Shown here in pieces: positions 33,072 through 40,400 of a DNA stretch of 45,075 bases. This DNA is from Crocinitomicaceae bacterium (GTDB lineage Bacteria > Bacteroidota > Bacteroidia > Flavobacteriales_D > Crocinitomicaceae): positions 1 through 45,075 of the forward strand of contig JAQXCN010000065.1 of the NCBI GenBank assembly GCA_029251865.1, given 5' to 3'. Both the position numbers and the translations under genes were made by a program. The notes under the pieces are model-generated. The model was not told where the DNA came from. It was given only the letters and a program-made list of their open reading frames with translations, and did no database searches. Within the stretch, counting starts at the first letter, position 1. Each line of letters begins with the position of its first letter.

Positions 33072-33748
33072 CCGTTGTTGTTTGGTGCAAACAAGAACCT
33101 ATTCGGGGATACAATATTCATTTTAACAGCATACATAACTATTCCTGCGGTGTTTTTAACACCGAGTTTAGACATGATATTTTTACGGTGCGTATTCACA
33201 GTATGGTTACTCAAAAATAAAAGCTCTGCAATTTTACTATTCGTATTTCCTTCAGCAACTAACTTGATAATTTCATTCTCGCGTTCACTCAAGATTACAG
33301 CTTCACAAGTGAAAGAATCAAAGTCTAAATCATTCACATCGATCTCAGCTTTGTGAATCGTTTCTAGAATTTGACCACAGAAAAATTTATTACCTCTTTT
33401 TGTTTCTATAACTGCATTTACAATTTCGGCTAGGTCACAGTCTTTTTTAACGTAGCTATTCACCCCCAAACGCAAAGCATCAACTAGAATTTGGGCATTC
33501 TGTTCAGGTGTTATCGCTATAAAACGAATGGACGCATTAATATTTTGAACCTTGGATATGATGTCAATATCGAAACCTTCGGACGTGAAATCAATAAGAA
33601 TTATCGAGGTTTCAAAAGCCTGAATTTGCTCTAAAAGCTCGTTATTATTGGTTACTTCACCAACAATTGGCATCTGCGTTTGAGTAGCAATAATTGAACG
33701 CAAACCTGCACGTACTAGGTCATTACTATCAGCAAGAATGATTCCCAT
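33068..33748 (-). CDS. NarL/LuxR-type response regulator
   Basis: 226 residues from ATG 33748. A receiver domain (1-115) is followed by a LuxR-type HTH (about 155-215) with LSERENEIIKLVAEG and NSKIAELLFLSNHTVNTHRKNIMSKL. The phospho-accepting Asp is D53 (IILIDFTSEGFD) and the conserved Lys is in SYVKKDCD. The acidic pocket reads ADSND with D7 followed by Ser, where most family members have two acidic residues or D-H. No sensor kinase lies in the window, so it is an orphan. It presumably binds DNA; targets are unknown. It converges on the TonB receptor gene. Confidence 0.88.
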   Translation of the reverse strand: MGIILADSNDLVRAGLRSIIATQTQMPIVGEVTNNNELLEQIQAFETSIILIDFTSEGFDIDIISKVQNINASIRFIAITPEQNAQILVDALRLGVNSYVKKDCDLAEIVNAVIETKRGNKFFCGQILETIHKAEIDVNDLDFDSFTCEAVILSERENEIIKLVAEGNTNSKIAELLFLSNHTVNTHRKNIMSKLGVKNTAGIVMYAVKMNIVSPNRFLFAPNNNG

Positions 33749-33858
33749 CTTATTTAGATTAATTCTAAACAAAAATACATAACACAATTGAAAACCCTAT
33801 TTTTTTTCAAAAAAAATCTAAATATATTTCGTTAATAAATTAAACGCATAGATATCCT

Positions 33859-33866
33859 TACATTTG
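33859..33866 (+). promoter_or_regulatory. -7 box of tsaC, six bases before its ATG
   Basis: TACATTTG, an exact TAnnTTTG. An in-frame TTG (33864-33866) is part of this box and so is not a likely start codon. With the transcription start expected a few bases downstream, the mRNA would be near leaderless. Confidence 0.55.
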
Positions 33867-33872
33867 AGCACC

Positions 33873-34847
33873 ATGAGGACAGAGGTAGGAACAGATATTG
33901 AAAAAGCAAAACATCTTTTAGATAATGCACTGATTGTAGCTATTCCAACAGAAACGGTCTATGGTCTTGCGGCCAACGGAAGGAATTCCGAAGCCATTGC
34001 GAAGATTTATAGTGCAAAGAAAAGACCCCTATCGAACCCTTTGATTCTTCATTATAAGGATGCGCAGAGCGCATTTGATGATGTGTTAAATGTTCCTGAA
34101 AATGCAAAGATACTCGCTACGAGATTTTGGCCTGGTCCACTTACGATGCTTTTAGAAAAAAAAGCTATTGTTCCTGATGAAGTAACAGCAGGAAAACCGC
34201 GCGTTGCCATCCGTGTTCCCGCCCATGAGACATGTCATGGACTCCTCAAACTACTTTCTTATCCGATAGCAGCGCCAAGCGCCAATCTTTATGGAAGGAT
34301 TTCTCCGACATCTGCAGATCATGTTAAAGAACAACTCAATAATAGGATTTCCTATATTTTAGATGGAGGTAATTGTTCAAAAGGAATAGAATCAACCATA
34401 ATTGGATTTGAAAAGGATAAAATCCTTGTCTACAGATTGGGCAGTACAACTTTAGAGGAAATAACGAAAGCTACAAAAACAAACGTGGAGATGGTTAAAG
34501 GAAGTTCCCAATTGGAAAAAACGCCTGAAACAAGTGGGATGGTAAAACATCACTATGCTCCTAATACTCCTATGTTTTCTCTTGACGATTTGAACAAATT
34601 GGATGATTTATCAAATTGTGGTTTTATAGGCTTTGATTCGATCAATTCCAATTTCAACACTGCACATCAATTTATACTTAGTAATAATGGGGACCTTGAT
34701 AATGCAGCAAGTGAACTCTATCGTTCTTTTCATGTAATGGATGCTAGAGAATTTGAGCGTTTATATATAGAATGGCTTCCCGAAAAAGGAATTGGAAGAG
34801 CTATAAACGACAGAATCAAAAGAGCAATACAAAAAACCAAGACATAA
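33873..34847 (+). CDS. tsaC: L-threonylcarbamoyladenylate synthase (Sua5/TsaC type)
   Basis: 324 residues from ATG 33873. The YrdC domain (about 1-190) makes threonylcarbamoyl-AMP from threonine, bicarbonate and ATP for tRNA t6A37. Visible signatures: IPTETVYGLAANG, IYSAKKRPLSNPLILH, RFWPGPLTMLLEKK, RVAIRVPAH and APSANLYGRISPT. The extra C-terminal Sua5 domain is present (ETSGMVKHHYAPNTPM onward), so it is the long Sua5 form. tsaD, tsaB and tsaE are not in the window. It converges on rpmE2 across a terminator hairpin. Confidence 0.95.
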   Translation: MRTEVGTDIEKAKHLLDNALIVAIPTETVYGLAANGRNSEAIAKIYSAKKRPLSNPLILHYKDAQSAFDDVLNVPENAKILATRFWPGPLTMLLEKKAIVPDEVTAGKPRVAIRVPAHETCHGLLKLLSYPIAAPSANLYGRISPTSADHVKEQLNNRISYILDGGNCSKGIESTIIGFEKDKILVYRLGSTTLEEITKATKTNVEMVKGSSQLEKTPETSGMVKHHYAPNTPMFSLDDLNKLDDLSNCGFIGFDSINSNFNTAHQFILSNNGDLDNAASELYRSFHVMDAREFERLYIEWLPEKGIGRAINDRIKRAIQKTKT

Positions 34848-34871
34848 AAAAAGCCCTTGAAAAAAGGGCTT
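34845..34871 (-). terminator. Terminator of rpmE2 (also between convergent genes)
   Basis: AAGCCCTT at 34851-34858 pairs perfectly with AAGGGCTT at 34864-34871, loop five bases. On the minus strand the hairpin is followed by a T-run (A-run at 34845-34850 on the plus strand). On the plus strand no T-run follows, so it mainly serves rpmE2. Confidence 0.75.
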
Positions 34872-34894
34872 CAAATACGTATAATAAAATAAAT

Positions 34895-35149
34895 TTATTT
34901 CATGTGACGACCGTGACGGTTCTTGAATTTATCAATTCTACCTGCGGTATCGACAAACTGAGCAACACCAGTAAAGAACGGGTGAGACTTGTGAGATATA
35001 TCTAGTTTAACTAATGGATAATCCTTTCCGTCTTCCCATTGAATCGTCTCTTTAGTCGGAGCGCAAGAAGGACATACAAATGCATAATCGTTTGACATGT
35101 CTTTAAAGACTACAAGTCTATAATCGTCTGGGTGAATTTCTTTTTTCAT
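34895..35149 (-). CDS. rpmE2: 50S ribosomal protein L31, type B
   Basis: 84 residues, the type B length. Family motifs: MKKEIHPDDYRLVVFKDMSN, ETIQWEDGKDYPLVKLDI, SHPFFTG and DTAGRIDKF. Type B normally lacks the zinc cysteines of type A. Here there is a CxxC (CPSC, residues about 26-29) but no second CxxC (SHKSH stands in its place), an unusual mixture. Type B L31 often replaces type A when zinc is scarce. It has its own promoter and terminator. Confidence 0.95.
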   Translation of the reverse strand: MKKEIHPDDYRLVVFKDMSNDYAFVCPSCAPTKETIQWEDGKDYPLVKLDISHKSHPFFTGVAQFVDTAGRIDKFKNRHGRHMK

Positions 35150-35172
35150 AATAGCAATATCAAAATGGATTG

Positions 35173-35206
35173 CAAAAATATGAATTTCTTTTCTAATAAT
35201 ACCAAA
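35173..35206 (-). promoter_or_regulatory. Promoter of rpmE2
   Basis: On the minus strand, TTTG (35203-35206) and TATTTTTG (35173-35180, exact TAnnTTTG) are 22 bases apart. The -7 box lies 23 bases before ATG 35149. Confidence 0.6.
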
Positions 35207-35295
35207 GTTCTGTGATTAAATATTTCAGAATTACTTTAAACATTCACAAGGTGATAAGTCTTTTGATTTTCGAAGAAACCTGAATGTTCATTTAT

Positions 35296-35303
35296 TATTT
35301 TTG
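35296..35303 (+). promoter_or_regulatory. -7 box of the LpxD-like gene
   Basis: TATTTTTG, an exact TAnnTTTG, ends 12 bases before ATG 35316. The in-frame TTG at 35301 lies within it and is not a likely start. Confidence 0.5.
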
Positions 35304-35315
35304 ATAAAACGTGGC

Positions 35316-36227
35316 ATGAAATTTAAAACACCTGTTCCTCTAAAGAAAATCACAGACCAAATAAATGCTGTTTTTATTGGACCTGAAAACCACTTGGTAC
35401 TTGGTATAAGTGAATTAAATGTTGCAGAAAATGGCGACTTGATATTTGTTGACCATCCCAAGTACTTTGAGAAAGCTTTGCACTCGAAAGCCAATACGAT
35501 AATAATCAATGCTAGAATTGAGGCACCAGAAGGAAAAGCAATCATTACATCGGACAGGCCTTTTGAAGATTACAACCAACTTTGCAAATCTTATTTTCCG
35601 AAAACACCACTAAACGCGAATATTAACCAGCACATCCATCCGACAGCACGCATTGGAAATAACGTATCGCTTGGCAGTAATATTAAGATCGGTTCCGATT
35701 CTCAAATACTTCCAGGTGCTGTAATATCGAATAATGTTCACATCGGAGCAAATGTAATTATTGGTCCAAATACCGTAATTGGTCATGACGCATTCTACTA
35801 CAATTCTTCAAATTCAAAACATACCTTAATGCATACTATGGGCGGGGTAATTATTCACGATCATGTAGAAATCGGAGCAAATTCAACTGTTGATGCTGGA
35901 GTCTCTTCCCAAACTATTATTGGGGTAGGAACCAAAATCGATAATCTTGTACAAATTGGACACGATACGACAATCGGAAAGCATTGCATTATTGCCGCCT
36001 CTTCAGCCATTGCAGGTTGTGTTATCATAAAAAATCATGTTACGATTTGGGGACAAGTGGGGTGTACAAGTAAAGTCACTATTCAGGACAATGTCGTTGT
36101 CCTCGCGCAGTCAGGAGTCTCTAAAGATTTAGAGGCAGGAAAAACATACTTCGGCACACCATGTATAGAGGCCAAACAAAAATTCAGGGAACTAGCCGCT
36201 CTCAGAAATTTACCCAAGTATAGCTAA
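35316..36227 (+). CDS. LpxD-like UDP-3-O-acyl-glucosamine N-acyltransferase
   Basis: 303 residues. An N-terminal uridine-binding-like domain (about 1-95) is followed by a left-handed beta-helix of hexapeptide repeats (HPTARIGNNVSLGSNIKIG, ANVIIGPNTVIG). The putative catalytic His216 lies in LVQIGHDTTIGKH, equivalent in position to the LpxD active-site His. IGHDAFYYNSS and GGVIIHDHVEIGANSTVDAG are also typical. LpxD adds a hydroxyacyl chain to UDP-acyl-glucosamine in lipid A synthesis. Many Bacteroidota have a second LpxD-like paralogue, usually near efp; lpxC, fabZ and lpxA are missing here, so this could be that paralogue and the acceptor is uncertain. The PP2C phosphatase gene follows by eight bases. 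Confidence 0.85.
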   Translation: MKFKTPVPLKKITDQINAVFIGPENHLVLGISELNVAENGDLIFVDHPKYFEKALHSKANTIIINARIEAPEGKAIITSDRPFEDYNQLCKSYFPKTPLNANINQHIHPTARIGNNVSLGSNIKIGSDSQILPGAVISNNVHIGANVIIGPNTVIGHDAFYYNSSNSKHTLMHTMGGVIIHDHVEIGANSTVDAGVSSQTIIGVGTKIDNLVQIGHDTTIGKHCIIAASSAIAGCVIIKNHVTIWGQVGCTSKVTIQDNVVVLAQSGVSKDLEAGKTYFGTPCIEAKQKFRELAALRNLPKYS

Positions 36228-36235
36228 CGATAAAT

Positions 36236-37456
36236 ATGTACACGACAAGAGAACAAGATTTAGTATACCAAAATGAAGTCAAAGAAATTAAGCTAGGCTC
36301 TCTGTTAGAAATAACCAATGCTATTAATGAAAATGCGCCCGTAAAGCATTTAATGAAAATTTTCACATTTATATTAAAAGAGCAGTTAGGTTTCTCTAAA
36401 TTCGTTCTTCTTATGCACCAAAAACAATGGGAAAACCCTGTTAAAATTGGTTTCAAAGGAAAAATAGATCTTAAAGCGATCAATGAGGAATTCAGTAGGT
36501 TCAAAGAAATTACAATCATAGAATCGTCTAAGTCGAGAATTCTTCATCAGTTTCAAGTTATTATACCCGTCTTTCATAGCGAAAAGCCACTTGCTTTTCT
36601 GCTGCTATCAAGTAACCTTGATAGTGAAACAGAAACAAGTTATTTCTCCTTTGTTCAGACCCTAACGAATATTATTGCGGTAGCTGTCGAAAATAAAAGA
36701 TTAGGCGAGCAAACCATTATTAAAGAACGTATATCCAAAGAACTAGAGGTGGCTTCGGAAATGCAAAAACTTCTTTTCCCTTCGGATTTACCTTCAAATA
36801 GAAAAATGGATCTAAGTGCTAAATATATCCCGAGACATGCTATAGGAGGAGATTATTACGACTTTATACCACTTGGGGATGACGAATATATTATTTGTAT
36901 TGCAGATGTTTCTGGAAAAGGAGTTAGTGCTGCACTGCTAATGGCTAATTTTCAAGCCACAATTAGAACATTATTTAAATACCAAAGGTTTGAAATGCCA
37001 TTCCTCATAGAGGAACTGAATAAAAAAGTTATGCGCAGTGCTAAAGGAGAGAAGTTCATTACATTCTTCATTGCGCATTACAATGCCCATACCAGACATA
37101 TGAAATATGTTAACGCTGGTCACAATCATCCTTTCATTCTGCACGGCCGAAAAATATTTATGCTGGATAAAGGATGTATTGGACTCGGCATGCTTGACGA
37201 GATTCCAAAGATTAACGTTGGATCGATTGAACTCAGCCCCAATTCAACATTCGTTCTATATACAGATGGTCTTATTGAACTCGAAAATAATGAAGGAACA
37301 CTTTTTGGTGTAAATCAGCTTGTCAAGGCAGCACAAGCATACGCCCCGTTAAAAATGGAAGATATGAACAATATTATATTTTCTAAACTCGATGATTGGA
37401 GAGGAGATTTGAGTTTTGTTGATGATACAGCGATATTTAGCTGTAAGTTTTTCTAA
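36236..37456 (+). CDS. PP2C/SpoIIE-type serine phosphatase with N-terminal GAF-like domain
   Basis: 406 residues, no TM segments. The N-terminal ~165 residues look like a GAF-type sensory domain (LLEITNAINENAP, then NIIAVAVENKRL). A helical linker contains ERISKELEVASEMQKLLFP, the hallmark of RsbU-type phosphatases. The PP2C core has metal-binding Asp in AIGGDYYDF (D206), IADVSGKGVSAALLMANF, FVLYTDGLIELEN and FVDDTAIF. Likely role: dephosphorylating an anti-sigma antagonist or other phosphoserine target. No anti-sigma or STAS gene is adjacent. Follows the LpxD-like gene by eight bases; converges on porU2 with nine bases between. Confidence 0.9.
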   Translation: MYTTREQDLVYQNEVKEIKLGSLLEITNAINENAPVKHLMKIFTFILKEQLGFSKFVLLMHQKQWENPVKIGFKGKIDLKAINEEFSRFKEITIIESSKSRILHQFQVIIPVFHSEKPLAFLLLSSNLDSETETSYFSFVQTLTNIIAVAVENKRLGEQTIIKERISKELEVASEMQKLLFPSDLPSNRKMDLSAKYIPRHAIGGDYYDFIPLGDDEYIICIADVSGKGVSAALLMANFQATIRTLFKYQRFEMPFLIEELNKKVMRSAKGEKFITFFIAHYNAHTRHMKYVNAGHNHPFILHGRKIFMLDKGCIGLGMLDEIPKINVGSIELSPNSTFVLYTDGLIELENNEGTLFGVNQLVKAAQAYAPLKMEDMNNIIFSKLDDWRGDLSFVDDTAIFSCKFF

Positions 37457-37465
37457 GAACATGTA

Positions 37466-40400
37466 CTATCTGATAATATACATTTTACCTAACCCTTTGT
37501 GGAAATATTGATCTGCATCTGAATTCAATAAATCAATATCTTTCCCATCAATCTTAGCTTTAACTCGATACAGATAAACACCATTTGCTAGTAAATCACC
37601 AAATTGATCACGACCATCCCAGGAAAATTCGGTAATATTTCGACCGATCTGTATAGGACCAATTTCAACTTCCGTAATCTCTCTAACCACCCTACCGCTA
37701 ATCGTCATGATTTGAATTAAAACATCATCCGGTGCACGGTCTCCCGTAAGAGTAAATACAAATTTGGTAGCGGTTGAAAATGGATTAGGATAATTCATGA
37801 GATGCGTAATTCGGGACTCATGAATCACTTCAAAATCAATGGTATATTCGAAGTCGCCTGATACATTGCCCGACTTATCAGATCCTTGCACAAGTATATT
37901 ATACATACCATTTTGCTCAAAATATGCCGGGTACAATATTTTAAATTTATTCTGATTTTCATCGCCAGGAATCCAATTCATTACCATATTTCCTTGATTA
38001 TCAATAAATGGAATTCTCGAGGTTAATCCTGAAGGATCGGTAATATATATGCCAAACAATGAGGTGTCTGAATCACTATCAAGTAGCAGGTATGGATTTT
38101 CATCGTTCAAAGAAATATTGATTTCCGTAGTTGGAGCAACAATATCCTTGTTTAGGATATGAATACCGTTGAAGGTAACATCTAATATAGGATTAACTTC
38201 TTCTGCAATTACATTAAAAGGAATTTGTAAAATATTATTCAAATGAGAGAGTTCTAACTGATCTGTGACTGTGAGGGATGCATCGATGTAAGGATTTACC
38301 TCCATACAAAAGAAATTCGAGCCTACAAGATTCGTAGTCTCAAAATCAACAGTATCAGACAACACCCCGCCTATAATTAAAGAATCTTGTCGTTCGTATG
38401 GAATTAAATGTTTCTCTTGATTTTCGTCTAGGATAAAATATGAGACAAGAAGAGAATCCATGGAAACATCACTAATGTTTTTGATACCCATTGAGAACCG
38501 ACCTTTCTGGCCCTCTTGAATGGTATCCGAGGGCTCCCAAAACAAATTGGCTTTTCCTGAAATTGCTGCTTCCGGAATGGGGTCATAAAGCACATGCCAA
38601 AAATCCATTTGAGCGGGCGTCTGATCAACTGCATCTCTATACTTACTTATCAGTCTTATTTTCGGAACCGTATCAGCTCCTATAATTGAGTTCAATTCTA
38701 TAATAGAGTCGTGTGGTGTAAACAGAATATCCAAAGACGATTTATAATTCCCTAACGCATCCAAAAGCTGAACCTCGAGACGCGTCGAATCCGTTGTATT
38801 GTCCTCTAATGCATTTTGCTTCCAATGAACTGCATTCCATTTATTCACAGGACCTATGACTGGCGAGGATTCATATCCTATAATTTCAGAACCGGTAATG
38901 AGGGTGTCGAGATATATATCCTCGTTATTTTGAGAAAATAATTCAACAACAAAGTTTGGATCGCCTTTACGTGTTAAAAATATAAAAGGTCTGTTTGCCC
39001 GACCAGGAACTATACTATCAGAACCTAAATTAGAAAAGGTTGTATACAAATCAGGACTTATGGCGTCCCACAGGTCATATCGGGTTGTCATCGGTGTGTA
39101 AATAAGAATATAATTCCCATTCGGTATTTCATTTTCAACGAAATTTTGAAAAGCATCAATTTCAGTCTGGTTGTCTTGGTTAAAGGTGAAATATTTCATA
39201 ACCCTGTTTTCACAACCGCCATTATCATTATTGTTTCCAAAATTGTTGTTTGGATTTGAGACACTACCACTAGCGTTAACAAATCTTGTACCCCAAGATT
39301 CTAAAGATGATTTATCAACAACTGCAACATGAAATTTAGGAGTTACACTACAAATATTGTAATCCTGCATAGAACTATTAAGGAACCATGCATTATCATA
39401 GTGCCCTGGAGATTGACTTGTTGATTTACAAAGACATGAAATGTCAGCTTCGATAGGGACAAACTCTCTAAATTCGTTGGCAGTATTTAGAGCCACACCG
39501 TTAAACGAATTTCTTAAAAACTGCCCAACAACATCTTGACCCCAACCTCTTTTATTCGGTATATATTGAAATGATCTTCGTTTCCAAATCAATTCCTCAT
39601 CATCGAGTGCTATACGCCAAAAATAAACTAAACTATCCTCTAAAATAAGAGGTGCATTTAAACCGTTTGACTTCAACTTCCAATCTGAAGGATCGACCTG
39701 AAAAACTCCACCGGCGCCATTTACAACGACCAATCTTGCAAAGGAACTGGTAAAAGAAGTGCTCGTATCCAATTCAAACACATAAGAATTATTCGGCGCC
39801 AAAGGATCAATTGTCGATGCTTTTATCGAAATGGAGTCATTAGGAACAACAGCGAAAGGTTCGGGCCAAATAGGCTCAATACCATCAACGCTTATTAAAA
39901 AATTCTTCAGCACTTGATTGTTCACAATTTCGTCATATTGCTCTGTAATAAAATCAGGGCGATCAATCTTAACGTTAAACTGATTTACCCCAACACCTTG
40001 GCTTGGCTGAAAAGGTAATTTAATCGTAGTATCCTTTTCATAATCTAAACCTGAAATGTTATAAACATAATTAGAATCTATAAGTGACCCTGGAAAATCC
40101 CTATTAATGGTTAGATCAAAGGTTTCCGTTATAGATCGTCCAAGATTCCTGAATTTTACCTTAACTTCAATTGAGTCTGTAGCGAGTGAAAGATCATCTG
40201 GTCCAAACGAAACTCTTGATTCAGTGAGCTCTATCTCGGGGTATTCATGCCAATTCATACGAATCATAGGGTCACCATGGAGCGTCATTTGCATAAATGT
40301 AGATTCGGAAATTAAACTGGATGATGCGTCCATAACTGAATCTATGGTAGATTGGATATGTTCTCCAATCGTACCGCCATAATTTTGACGCGAAAATTGA

